NCBI GenBank assembly: GCA_937868545.1
Contig: CALMMX010000153.1
Span: 1 to 33,496, forward strand
DNA: 33,496 nt
Reading direction: 5' to 3'
Source of the DNA: an uncultured Bacteroidota bacterium
Lineage (GTDB): Bacteria > Bacteroidota > Bacteroidia > B-17B0 > Aurantibacillaceae
Position 1 is the stretch's first letter, and every line of letters starts with the position of its first letter. The notes beneath the pieces are model-generated. The model ran no database searches. It was not told the origin of the DNA and worked only from the letters and a program-made list of their open reading frames with translations. Of this stretch, positions 17,250 through 26,427 are shown one piece after another. The position numbers and the translations under genes are program-made.

Positions 17250-18614
17250 ATGGACGATAAACAAACACATCAAAAAGGAAAAATTACTGGCGAATTAGTA
17301 GTAGGATTAGATATTGGTACTACTAAAATTGCAGCTATTGTAGGTTACAAAAATGAATTCGGTAAAGTAGAAATACTTAGCGTAGGTAAAGCCGAATCAT
17401 TAGGTGTGCAACGTGGTGTGGTTGCTAATATCGAACAAACTATTGAGTCTATTAACGCTGCAATTAAAATAGCTGCTGATAAGGCTGATATTGATATTGA
17501 AGAAGTTATTGTTGGTATAGCTGGTCAGCATATTAAAAGTATGCAACACAGAGGCATGATTACTCGTAAATCACTTGATGAGGAAGTAAACCAAAATGAT
17601 GTAGATCAATTAATTGATAACATGCATCGTTTGGTTATGAATCCAGGTGAAGAAATTATACATGTTATTCCACAAGAATATATTATTGATAATGAAGGTG
17701 GGATTAGAAACCCAATTGGTCATTCAGGAATTCGTTTAGAAGGAAATTTTCATATTATAACAGGACAAGTTTCTGCAGTAAAAAATATTTTTAAATGTGT
17801 AACGCGTGCTAAATTAACTACAGTTGATTTGCATTTAGAACCATTAGCTAGTGCTGATGCTGTTTTAAGTGATGAGGAAAAAGAAGCAGGTGTTGTATTA
17901 GTTGATATTGGTGGTGGTACAACAGATGTGGCTATTTTTTATGATGGCATTATTCGTCATACTGCTGTAATTCCATTTGGTGGTAATATCATTACTGATG
18001 ATATTAAAGAAGGATGTGGCATTATTAAAACTCATGCAGAGCAATTAAAAATGCGTTTTGGTTCGGCACTTGCCCAAGAAAATCAAATGAACGAAGTGAT
18101 TTCAATTCCTGGTTTAAGAGGTCGTCCACATAAAGAAATTTCCGTAAATACTTTAGCTCAAATTATCCAAGCGCGTATGGAAGAAATTTTGGAGTTTGTG
18201 TTATTCGAAATTAAAAACTCAGGGTTTGAACGTAAACTTGCTGGTGGTATTGTAGTTACAGGTGGTGGTGCACAACTAAAACACTTACCTCAATTAATTA
18301 TGTTGCAAACTGGCTTAGATTGCCGTATTGGTACTCCAAACGAACACTTAGCAGGGGCTGATGATGAATTGAAAAACCCTATGTATGCTACAGGTGTGGG
18401 CTTAGTAATGAAAGGTATTGAAAAATACGAAAGAGAAATTAAGCGTGGTACTAATAACACTAAAGTTAAGGAAGAGCCTAAAGTTGCTATAAATACAGAA
18501 GAAAAGAAGAAAGAAGATAAAAAAATCACTGGTCACTCAACTAAAAAAGTTGGAAGCTTATTATCTGATTTAGTTTCTAAAGCTAAAGATTGGATGACTG
18601 ATGATGTTGAATAA
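17250..18614 (+). CDS. ftsA: Cell division protein FtsA
   Basis: 454 residues. An actin-like ATPase that ties FtsZ filaments to the membrane. The phosphate-1 motif VVGLDIGTTKIAAIVG is at about 17-32, a second nucleotide motif is VLVDIGGGTTDVAIF, and the adenosine motif is GIVVTGGGAQLKHL. Residues after about 390 form a charged, Lys/Glu-rich linker ending in VGSLLSDLVSKAKDWM, a likely amphipathic membrane-targeting helix. The linker is longer than in E. coli FtsA. It starts 7 bases after ftsQ; a 54-base AT-rich gap separates it from ftsZ. Confidence 0.95.
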   Translation: MDDKQTHQKGKITGELVVGLDIGTTKIAAIVGYKNEFGKVEILSVGKAESLGVQRGVVANIEQTIESINAAIKIAADKADIDIEEVIVGIAGQHIKSMQHRGMITRKSLDEEVNQNDVDQLIDNMHRLVMNPGEEIIHVIPQEYIIDNEGGIRNPIGHSGIRLEGNFHIITGQVSAVKNIFKCVTRAKLTTVDLHLEPLASADAVLSDEEKEAGVVLVDIGGGTTDVAIFYDGIIRHTAVIPFGGNIITDDIKEGCGIIKTHAEQLKMRFGSALAQENQMNEVISIPGLRGRPHKEISVNTLAQIIQARMEEILEFVLFEIKNSGFERKLAGGIVVTGGGAQLKHLPQLIMLQTGLDCRIGTPNEHLAGADDELKNPMYATGVGLVMKGIEKYEREIKRGTNNTKVKEEPKVAINTEEKKKEDKKITGHSTKKVGSLLSDLVSKAKDWMTDDVE

Positions 18615-18668
18615 TTAATAAATACAAAAAATAATAAATAAGAATTAAAATTTTAAAACTATATAATC

Positions 18669-20282
18669 ATGATGCAATTTGATTTACCAGAAAACGAAGA
18701 AAGCTCAATTATTAAAGTAATTGGAGTAGGTGGTGGCGGTAGTAACGCTGTAAACCATATGTTTAAACTTGGAATAAAAGGCGTTGATTTTATCGTGTGT
18801 AATACAGATAAACAAGCATTAAGCAAAAGTCCAGTTACACATAAAATACAACTTGGTAATTCTCTAACAAGAGGTTTAGGAGCTGGAGCAAAACCAGAAG
18901 TTGGTCGTGATTCTGCTTTAGAAAGTATTGATGAAATAAAAAATATTTTAAAAGATAATACCGAAATGGTATTTATTACTGCTGGTTTAGGTGGTGGTAC
19001 AGGTACTGGTGCTGCGCCTGTTATTGCATCTATTGCTAAGGAGTTGGGTATTTTAACGGTTGGTATTGTTACTATTCCATTTTCTTTTGAAGGTAAAAAG
19101 CGTAGAGAGCAAGCTGAAAAAGGCTTAGAGGAAATGAAAAAGTATGTAGATACTCTAATTGTAATTGGTAATGATAAATTACGTGAAATCTACGGAAGTT
19201 TAAAAATGACTGAAGCTTTTGCTCATGCAGATAATGTATTAACGAATGCAGCAAAAAGTATTGCAGAAATCATTAGTTTACACATGCATGTAAATGTTGA
19301 CTTTAATGATGTAAAAACTGTTATGCAAGATAGCGGTGTTGCTATTATGGGATCAGCAATTGCTAGTGGCGAAAAACGCGCATTACGTGCAGTTGAAAAT
19401 GCTTTAGTATCACCATTATTAAATGATAATGATATTTCTGGTGCTCGCCATGTATTATTAAACATTATGAGTGGTAGCGATGATATTGAAATGGATGAGT
19501 TTGGTGAAATCACTGATTTTATTCAAGAAGCGGCTGGTGGTACTGCCGAATTAATTACAGGTTATGGAACTGACCCATCATTAGGAGATAATGTTTCTGT
19601 TACTATTATTGCTACTGGATTCAATTCAAAAATTGGGACAGGTTACGAAGCTCCAGTATTTGCTGAAAGAAAAATTGTGAAATTTGATGAGCCTGTTGTA
19701 ACTAAAGTAGAGCCAATTCAAACAAATATTATTTCTGAAATTGAAAAAGCTGAGCCTTTTGTTTTTATTAAAGATGAAGTTACTGAAAAACCAGTTTCAA
19801 CACTAACTGATGAAGATATTACAGCTAAAAATAATGTAATTATTGATACGCCAGTTTCTGAGATTAAAGTGTATTCTTTAGAAGAAGAAATTGTTGAAGA
19901 ACCAAAAGTTACTCCGTTGTTTGAAACGCCTGTAAATACTAGTGAAACGGTTAAATCAGAATTTGTTATTAATGATGTAACATCAAATTCAAAAGAAACT
20001 GTTAGTCAAAAATCTTCAGAAGAAATTACTAGAGAAGAGCAAATTCGTTTAGCTCAAGAGCGTATCAAAAAATTAAAAGAGTTAACGTTAAAAATGAAAA
20101 CTCCTGAAGGTCTTTCTCATTTAGAAAAAGAATCAGCTTGGCAACGTAAACAAATTAATTTAGATACAAATTCTACACCTTCAACAGATTCTCAAGTATC
20201 TCGCTTTACTTTAGGTGAAGGTGATGGAAAGAATATCGAAATCCGTTCTAACAATTCTTTTTTACATGATAATGTAGACTAA
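18669..20282 (+). CDS. ftsZ: Cell division protein FtsZ
   Basis: 537 residues, longer than the roughly 380 of E. coli FtsZ. A tubulin-like GTPase that forms the Z ring. The N-terminal VIGVGGGGSNAVNHM and tubulin signature G108-GGTGT-G114 bind GTP; NVDFNDVKTVM..SG.AIMG belongs to the T7-loop region. The globular part ends near residue 330. About 190 residues of acidic, low-complexity linker follow, including a probable helix (EEITREEQIRLAQERIKKL), and then the conserved tail NSFLHDNVD in place of the usual DIPAFLR-type peptide. The long linker and this tail are typical of Bacteroidota. Two ATG codons stand in tandem (18669 and 18672); either could be used. A strong terminator follows, closing the cluster. 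Confidence 0.97.
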   Translation: MMQFDLPENEESSIIKVIGVGGGGSNAVNHMFKLGIKGVDFIVCNTDKQALSKSPVTHKIQLGNSLTRGLGAGAKPEVGRDSALESIDEIKNILKDNTEMVFITAGLGGGTGTGAAPVIASIAKELGILTVGIVTIPFSFEGKKRREQAEKGLEEMKKYVDTLIVIGNDKLREIYGSLKMTEAFAHADNVLTNAAKSIAEIISLHMHVNVDFNDVKTVMQDSGVAIMGSAIASGEKRALRAVENALVSPLLNDNDISGARHVLLNIMSGSDDIEMDEFGEITDFIQEAAGGTAELITGYGTDPSLGDNVSVTIIATGFNSKIGTGYEAPVFAERKIVKFDEPVVTKVEPIQTNIISEIEKAEPFVFIKDEVTEKPVSTLTDEDITAKNNVIIDTPVSEIKVYSLEEEIVEEPKVTPLFETPVNTSETVKSEFVINDVTSNSKETVSQKSSEEITREEQIRLAQERIKKLKELTLKMKTPEGLSHLEKESAWQRKQINLDTNSTPSTDSQVSRFTLGEGDGKNIEIRSNNSFLHDNVD

Positions 20283-20303
20283 ATTTGAAACTAATCTAAT
20301 TGA

Positions 20304-20335
20304 GACTCACCAACATAATGGTGAGTCTTTTTTTT
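20304..20335 (+). terminator. Rho-independent terminator after ftsZ
   Basis: Perfect 9-base stem GACTCACCA/TGGTGAGTC with a 6-base loop (ACATAA), followed by eight T. It lies about 20 bases past the ftsZ stop and marks the end of the dcw transcript. Confidence 0.92.
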
Positions 20336-20369
20336 GCCCAATTTGGTACAAAAAATCGTTTTTTTGCCA

Positions 20370-20415
20370 TTTTGTCATTTTTTAGGCTAATGGTATAACC
20401 TTTGACTTAAATTTG
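20370..20415 (+). promoter_or_regulatory. Candidate promoter(s) of htpG
   Basis: TTTG at 20371-20374 stands 21 bases before TAACCTTTG (20396-20404), close to the Bacteroidota TTTG / TAnnTTTG pattern but with one extra base in the -7 box. A second, exact TAnnTTTG (TAAATTTG) is at 20408-20415 without a clear -33 element. Both lie between the ftsZ terminator and the htpG ATG at 20459, where a promoter is required. No CIRCE-type inverted repeat was seen. Confidence 0.45.
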
Positions 20416-20458
20416 GTACTTAAAATCCAAATTTTATTAATTAAAAAACATATACTTT

Positions 20459-22357
20459 ATGAGCACAGGAAAAATTAACGTACAAACCGAAAACATTTTC
20501 CCAATTATTAAAAAGTTTCTTTACAGCGATAATGAAATTTTTTTAAGAGAATTAGTGAGTAATGCTACAGATGCCACTCAAAAATTAAAAGCGCTAACCT
20601 CTATGGGAGAAGCTAAAGGTGAGTTGGGCGATTTAAAAATTGAAGTTGAAGTTAATAAAGAAGCCAAAACTATTACCATTAAAGATAAAGGTATTGGTAT
20701 GACTAAAGATGAAATTGAGAAATACATTACTCAAATTGCATTTAGTGGAGCAGAAGAGTTTGTACAAAAATACCAAGATAAAGTAGATAAAAACGTTGTA
20801 ATTGGTCATTTTGGTTTAGGCTTTTATTCGGCATTTATGGTGGCCAAAAAAGTTGAAATTTTCTCGTTATCATACAAAGAAGGTTCAAAGGCTGTGCGTT
20901 GGGAATGTGATGGAAGCCCAGAGTATCAAATTGAAGAAATTGATTCTAAAACAGACAGAGGGACTAGTATTGTTTTACATGTTGCTGATGATAGCGAAGA
21001 GTTTTTAGAAACTTCTAAAATTGAAGGCTTGCTAAAAAAATACTGCAAATTTTTACCAGTAGAAATTGTTTTTGGTACTAAAAAAGATTGGGTTCCATCT
21101 GGTGAAAAAGATGAGAAAGGAATTGATAAAGAAAAGGAAATTGAAGTAGAAAATATTATCAATAACCCAAACCCAGCATGGATAAAAAAACCTATCGATT
21201 TAAAAGATGAAGACTATAAAGCATTTTATCGTGAGTTATATCCAATGCAGTTTGAGGAACCTTTATTTCACATCCATTTAAATGTTGATTATCCGTTTAA
21301 CTTAACTGGTATTTTATATTTCCCTAAATTATCTAATAAATTCGAAGCTCCTAAAGACCGCATTCAATTATATAGCAATCAAGTTTTTGTAACAGATAAT
21401 GTAGAAAACATAGTGCCTGATTTTTTAACCATGTTGCGTGGTGTAATTGATAGCCCGGATATTCCATTAAACGTAAGTCGTAGTTATTTACAAGCTGATA
21501 GCAATGTTAAAAAAATATCAGCGCACATTACAAAAAAAGTTGCTGATAAATTAGACGAATTATTTAAAAAAGATCGTCCCGATTTTGAATCTAAATGGGA
21601 TGATATTAAAATATTTGTTCAGTATGGTTTAATTAGTGATGAAAAATTCTACGAAAAAGCATCTAAGTTTACTTTATTAAAAAACACAGAAGGAAAAGCC
21701 TTTACCTTTGAAGAATATGATGCTCACGTTAAAGCAAACCAAACTGATAAGGATAATAAATTAGTGTTTTTATATGCAACTAATGTTGACGAACAACATA
21801 CATATATTGATGCAGCAAAATCTCGTGGGTACGATGTGTTATTAATGGATTCTCCATTAGATGCTCATTTAATTAATCACTTAGAAAGTAAATTAAATAA
21901 TACGCAATTTGTTCGTGTAGATTCGGATACGGTAGAGAAATTAATTAAAAAAGATGACGAACAAGTAAGTAAATTAACTGAAGAAGAACAAAACAAGATT
22001 AAACCAGTAATTGAAGGTGTGGTTGCAAAAGAAAAATACACTGTTCAGTTTGAAAGTTTGAGCGAAACTGATGCTCCAATGTTAATTACTCGCCCTGAAT
22101 TTATGCGTCGTATGAAAGATATGCAAGCCATGGGTGGCGGTGGCGGAATGAATTTTTACGGTTCAATGCCTGATATGTATAATTTGGTAGTGAATTCAAA
22201 CCACCCATTAATAACAAAAATATTAGCTGAAACAAATGCAGAAAAACAAACACAGTTAGCTAAACAAACCGCCGATTTGGCATTGCTTGCACAAGGTTTA
22301 CTTAAAGGTGAGGAGTTAACTAAATTTGTAAAGCGCTCAGTAGAAATGATTAATTAA
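20459..22357 (+). CDS. htpG: Chaperone HtpG (Hsp90 family)
   Basis: 632 residues, the normal length. A dimeric ATP-driven cytoplasmic chaperone. The GHKL ATPase domain shows NIFPIIKKFLYSDNEIFLRELVSNATDA (E and N of the ATP site, read in parts), IKDKGIGMT, and IGHFGLGFYSAFMVA. The middle domain includes PLNVSRSYLQ with the catalytic Arg. The C-terminal dimerisation domain has a Gly-rich insert (AMGGGGGMNFYG) and LVVNSNHPLI. It has its own promoter region and a hairpin terminator, so it appears to be a single-gene unit; no functional link with ftsZ or dnaG is implied. Confidence 0.97.
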   Translation: MSTGKINVQTENIFPIIKKFLYSDNEIFLRELVSNATDATQKLKALTSMGEAKGELGDLKIEVEVNKEAKTITIKDKGIGMTKDEIEKYITQIAFSGAEEFVQKYQDKVDKNVVIGHFGLGFYSAFMVAKKVEIFSLSYKEGSKAVRWECDGSPEYQIEEIDSKTDRGTSIVLHVADDSEEFLETSKIEGLLKKYCKFLPVEIVFGTKKDWVPSGEKDEKGIDKEKEIEVENIINNPNPAWIKKPIDLKDEDYKAFYRELYPMQFEEPLFHIHLNVDYPFNLTGILYFPKLSNKFEAPKDRIQLYSNQVFVTDNVENIVPDFLTMLRGVIDSPDIPLNVSRSYLQADSNVKKISAHITKKVADKLDELFKKDRPDFESKWDDIKIFVQYGLISDEKFYEKASKFTLLKNTEGKAFTFEEYDAHVKANQTDKDNKLVFLYATNVDEQHTYIDAAKSRGYDVLLMDSPLDAHLINHLESKLNNTQFVRVDSDTVEKLIKKDDEQVSKLTEEEQNKIKPVIEGVVAKEKYTVQFESLSETDAPMLITRPEFMRRMKDMQAMGGGGGMNFYGSMPDMYNLVVNSNHPLITKILAETNAEKQTQLAKQTADLALLAQGLLKGEELTKFVKRSVEMIN

Positions 22358-22385
22358 AAAATCGTATATTATAATTTTAAATTCT

Positions 22386-22428
22386 AGGATTTTGAGAGTA
22401 TATTTATATTCTTAAAATCCTTTTTTTT
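22386..22428 (+). terminator. Terminator after htpG, overlapping the dnaG start codon
   Basis: A 17-base stem, 22386-22402 with 22405-22421 (15 Watson-Crick pairs and two G-T pairs), tight 2-base centre, followed by a run of eight T (22421-22428). The dnaG TTG start takes its first bases (22427-22429) from this T-run. Confidence 0.85.
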
Positions 22429-24400
22429 GATACCTAAATTTACCATAGATAAAATTATTGACGCAGCTCGAGTAGAGGATGTGATTGGTGATTTTATTAC
22501 CTTAAAAAAAAGAGGAGCCAATTTATTAGGACTTTGCCCATTTCATGGCGAAAAATCACCTTCGTTTACAGTATCTCCTGCAAAAGGAATTTATAAATGC
22601 TTTGGTTGTAGTAAATCGGGTACTGCTGTAAATTTTATCATGGATCACGAAAGCTTATCTTATCCTGAGGCTTTACGTTATTTAGCAAATAAATATAGTA
22701 TTGAAATTGTTGAGAAGGAAGTAACTAATGAAGAGAAGGCTCAGCAAAATGAAAAGGAAAGCTTGTATATTGTAATGCAATATGCACAAAAGTATTTCAC
22801 CGATTTGTTATTAAATGATGATTTGGGGCGTTCTGTTGGATTGGGTTATTTTATTGAAAGAGGCTTTACTCAAAATACTATTGATAAATTTCAATTAGGT
22901 TATAGTTCCGAAGAAAGAAGGAGGTTTTCTGAAACTGCTGTTAAAAATAGTTTTAAGCCCGAGTATTTAGTTAAAACAGGCATGTCCATTTTATCTAATA
23001 ATCATGTAGAAGGATCACCTATTACAGTTTCAGATATTTTTGATAGATACACCGGAAGGGTTATGTTTCCTATACATAACATAAGTGGTAAAATAATAGG
23101 TTTTGGTGGACGTATTTTAACTAATGATAAAAAATTAGCTAAATACATTAATTCTCCTCAAACCGAGATTTATGATAAGAGTAAAACGCTGTATGGTTTA
23201 TTTCAAGCTAAAAAAACAATTATACAAGAAGATAATTGTTATTTAGTTGAAGGCTATACTGATGTTATTTCAATGCATCAATCAGGTATAGAAAATGTTG
23301 TTGCCTCTAGTGGAACGTCATTAACTGTTGAACAAATAAAATTAATACATAGGTTTACTAAAAATATCACCATTTTATATGATGGCGATGTGGCTGGTAT
23401 TAAAGCTAGTTTCAGAGGTATTGATCTAATTTTAGAAGAGGGAATGAATGTGCGTGTATTATTGTTCCCAGACGGCGATGATCCTGATTCATATAGTAAA
23501 AAAGTAACTAACGATGAGTTTAAAGCATTTATAAAATCAAACAGTAAGGATTTTATTTCGTTTAAAACAAGTTTATTATACAAAGAAGTTGAGCACGATC
23601 CAATAAAACGCGCTGAACTTATAAAAGATATTGTTGAGAGTATTGCAGTAATTCCTGATGCTATTAATCGTTCTGTGTATGTAAAAGAATGTTCTTCTAT
23701 CATGGATATTAGTGAACAGATTTTGCAAATAGAAATTAATAAGATTATTCGTAAAAAATCAAGTAAATCAAATTCAAATCAACAAGCTCCAGATAACGAG
23801 CCACCTCCTGAAGAATTATATCAAGAAGAAGAACAGCCAAAAGATGTTGTTTTGGATAGCGAAGAAAAGGAATTATTAAGCATGATGATTCGTTATGGAA
23901 ATGTATTAGTAGATGTAGAGGCAGAAGACACGGATAGTGTGCAGCAATCATTTCAACTAACGGTTTGCGAATTTGTTATTTTTGAATTGTGGAGAGATCA
24001 ATTACAATTTATTAATCCAATACATCAATTGGTTTTAGATGAATTTCAACATCAATTGGAACAAGAAATAATACCAAACATGCAGCATTTTACTAATCAT
24101 CAAAATCCTGCAATTTCTCATTTTGCAATTGAATTGGCGTCATTTTCAGATTCAGTTAGTGATGGTTGGGGTAAATTTGGTGTTGAAGTTCCTAAAGAAA
24201 TTCATTTATTAAAAAGAGGAATAGAGCACCAACTCTTCTCTTTAAAAGAAAAACGATTATTAAAAATTATTCAAGAAGCAAAAGAATTGCTTAAGGACGC
24301 TGATCCATTTGAAAACATAAAACCTTATGAATTTGTAATGATGCTTGAGGCTCAAAAAAAGCGAGTTAATAAAATTTTAGGAAGAACCGTTATTAAATAA
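22427..24400 (+). CDS. dnaG: DNA primase DnaG
   Basis: 657 residues with a TTG start giving MIPKFTIDKIIDAAR, the expected family beginning, so no later start is credible. It makes RNA primers for chromosome replication. The zinc-binding domain has C37-PF-H40 and C58-FG-C61; the TOPRIM core has E275 in LVEGYTDV and D319-G-D321, followed by DPDSY. The C-terminal part, which binds the DnaB helicase, is weakly conserved and contains an acidic Pro/Glu-rich linker (NEPPPEELYQEEEQ). The start lies in the T-run of the preceding terminator, so the promoter must be either within or upstream of the hairpin. Its last base is shared with the next gene's ATG. Confidence 0.96.
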   Translation: MIPKFTIDKIIDAARVEDVIGDFITLKKRGANLLGLCPFHGEKSPSFTVSPAKGIYKCFGCSKSGTAVNFIMDHESLSYPEALRYLANKYSIEIVEKEVTNEEKAQQNEKESLYIVMQYAQKYFTDLLLNDDLGRSVGLGYFIERGFTQNTIDKFQLGYSSEERRRFSETAVKNSFKPEYLVKTGMSILSNNHVEGSPITVSDIFDRYTGRVMFPIHNISGKIIGFGGRILTNDKKLAKYINSPQTEIYDKSKTLYGLFQAKKTIIQEDNCYLVEGYTDVISMHQSGIENVVASSGTSLTVEQIKLIHRFTKNITILYDGDVAGIKASFRGIDLILEEGMNVRVLLFPDGDDPDSYSKKVTNDEFKAFIKSNSKDFISFKTSLLYKEVEHDPIKRAELIKDIVESIAVIPDAINRSVYVKECSSIMDISEQILQIEINKIIRKKSSKSNSNQQAPDNEPPPEELYQEEEQPKDVVLDSEEKELLSMMIRYGNVLVDVEAEDTDSVQQSFQLTVCEFVIFELWRDQLQFINPIHQLVLDEFQHQLEQEIIPNMQHFTNHQNPAISHFAIELASFSDSVSDGWGKFGVEVPKEIHLLKRGIEHQLFSLKEKRLLKIIQEAKELLKDADPFENIKPYEFVMMLEAQKKRVNKILGRTVIK

Positions 24401-26346
24401 TGAAAGTGAAAAATTTCTATATATTTCTGATTATATTATTTACAAATTTAAGCAGTTACAGTCAGATTACTGAAAAACAAATAGATTTACTAATTAACCA
24501 AGTTGATTCTTTAGCAAATTTGGGCTTTGGTGAATCTCTTTTACCAAAGTGTGATAGTATATTAAGCTATTCAAGAATGCTTAAGTATAAAAAAGGAACC
24601 GCACAAACATATTATAGAAAGGCTCTTATTTACGAAAATTCCGAAAAATATAAATTAGCATTAGAGAATTTGAAATATGCACTAACTATTTACGAAGAAT
24701 TAAAGAATGATTATCAAACTTCAAAAATTTTATTGAATATTGGTAAAATTTATTCTGATCTAAATGAAGATAAAATTGCAATAAGCTATTATTTTAAAGC
24801 TGAGAAAGTTGCTGAGCGAATTAAAGAGAATTCTGTTATAAGCACATCTTACAACAATATCGCAAACAGTTATCAGCATATGCAACAATTTGTTCAATCG
24901 CATTATTATTTAAAAAAATCTTTAGCAATTAGTTTAGCATTAAACGATAGTTTATCAATTGCAAGAGTTTATCACAACATAGGCGTTAATTATGAAATAA
25001 CAAATAGTAACGATTCAGCATTACACTATTTTCAAAAATCATTATCCTTTTTAAATCCATTAGATGAAGATATTGGACATGCTTATAATTATTTGGAAAT
25101 AGGTATTGTTTATTTAAAACTGGATAAAGTTTCAAAGGCAGAAAAAATTGTTTTAAAGTGTTTGGAAGTTGTAAATAAAAAAAAATTACTCTCAATACAG
25201 AATGATGTTTATCCTATACTGTCTGATATTTATGAAAAAAAGAAAGATTATAAGTTAGCTTATGAGTATCATAAAAAATACGCGAATTTAAAAATAGCTG
25301 ATATAGATAGTAAGGATAAGAAGGATATAGTAAAAAAAGAAATTGAAGATGAATATATTAAACAAAGAGAAATACAAAATAAAATTGCTGAACAAAAACA
25401 AATATATGCTCGAGCAGAAATTAAAGCTCAGAAAAATTTAACTAATTATGCAATTATAGCATTAGTAATACTTTTGGGCTTAATAATAATTGTTTTTAAA
25501 AGTAATTTCCAAAAAAATAAAGCAAATAGAATTATTTCAATGCAAAAATCCATAGTTGAGCATAAACAAAAAGAAATATTAGATTCGATTAATTATGCAA
25601 AATACATACAAGACGCATTGTTGCCTGATGAATTACTTATTCATAGTTTAAATGCCTTTGTATTGTTTAAACCTAAGGATATTGTAAGTGGCGATTTTTA
25701 TTGGTATTATGAAAATAAGTTTGGGGGAAATAATGGTGAAATTGCTACATATTTTGCAGTGGCAGATTGCACAGGGCATGGTGTTCCTGGCGCGCTAGTG
25801 AGTGTGTTGGGAAATAATGGATTAAATAGTTGTGTAAAAGAATTTAAGATTGCTGATACAAATTTAATTTTAGATAAGTTGACAGAAATTGTTGAAGACA
25901 CATTTAAAAAAAGTCAAAATCAGCTAAAAGATGGAATGGATATTTCTATTGTTAAATTGGTAAGAAGTAATAATTCAAAAACTGTAAATGTTCAGTGGAG
26001 TGGGGCAAATAATCCAATTTGGATTATAACTAAAAACGGAGAGTTTTCAGAAATTAAGGCAAATAAACAACCTATTGGAAGTTTTGATAATAAGGTTTCT
26101 TTTTCAAAACATGAATTTGAATTAGAGAAAGGGGATAGAATTTATTTGTTTACTGATGGTTATGCAGATCAATTTGGTGGACCAAAAGAAAAGAAATATA
26201 GGTACAAACAATTATCTGATTACTTGATTTCAACTAATAATCTAAGTTTGCAATTGCAAAAAGAAGGCCTTGAAAAAAACTTCAAAGATTGGAAAGGAAA
26301 TTTAGAGCAAGTTGATGATGTTTGTGTTATGGGGATTTGTATTTAA
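24400..26346 (+). CDS. TPR membrane protein with SpoIIE/PP2C-type phosphatase domain
   Basis: 648 residues. A signal peptide or N-terminal anchor (about 1-22, ends SYSQ) is followed by about six or seven tetratricopeptide repeats to residue 300, a charged, probably coiled-coil stretch, a transmembrane helix at about 349-366, and a C-terminal PP2C domain of the SpoIIE class from about 395: PKDIVSGDFYW, VADCTGHGVPGALVS, KDGMDISIV, WSGANNPIWI and RIYLFTDGYADQFGG. The aspartates (SGDF, ADCTGHG, TDGYAD) should bind two metal ions. Topology suggests periplasmic TPRs and a cytoplasmic Ser/Thr phosphatase, as in partner-switching signalling, but no kinase or antisigma antagonist lies nearby. The target is unknown. 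It overlaps dnaG by 1 base, so it is co-translated with primase. Confidence 0.88.
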   Translation: MKVKNFYIFLIILFTNLSSYSQITEKQIDLLINQVDSLANLGFGESLLPKCDSILSYSRMLKYKKGTAQTYYRKALIYENSEKYKLALENLKYALTIYEELKNDYQTSKILLNIGKIYSDLNEDKIAISYYFKAEKVAERIKENSVISTSYNNIANSYQHMQQFVQSHYYLKKSLAISLALNDSLSIARVYHNIGVNYEITNSNDSALHYFQKSLSFLNPLDEDIGHAYNYLEIGIVYLKLDKVSKAEKIVLKCLEVVNKKKLLSIQNDVYPILSDIYEKKKDYKLAYEYHKKYANLKIADIDSKDKKDIVKKEIEDEYIKQREIQNKIAEQKQIYARAEIKAQKNLTNYAIIALVILLGLIIIVFKSNFQKNKANRIISMQKSIVEHKQKEILDSINYAKYIQDALLPDELLIHSLNAFVLFKPKDIVSGDFYWYYENKFGGNNGEIATYFAVADCTGHGVPGALVSVLGNNGLNSCVKEFKIADTNLILDKLTEIVEDTFKKSQNQLKDGMDISIVKLVRSNNSKTVNVQWSGANNPIWIITKNGEFSEIKANKQPIGSFDNKVSFSKHEFELEKGDRIYLFTDGYADQFGGPKEKKYRYKQLSDYLISTNNLSLQLQKEGLEKNFKDWKGNLEQVDDVCVMGICI

Positions 26347-26427
26347 TGAATTTGTTTTATTTTTTGAACATTTTTGTTTTTTTATCTATTGTAGATTAGT
26401 ATTTTTATTATCAAAATATTATTACTT

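Noticed and set aside
23278-23703. 141-codon minus-strand frame inside dnaG
   Set aside because: It lies opposite the conserved TOPRIM part of dnaG, has no recognisable motif, and follows from codon bias of the real gene.
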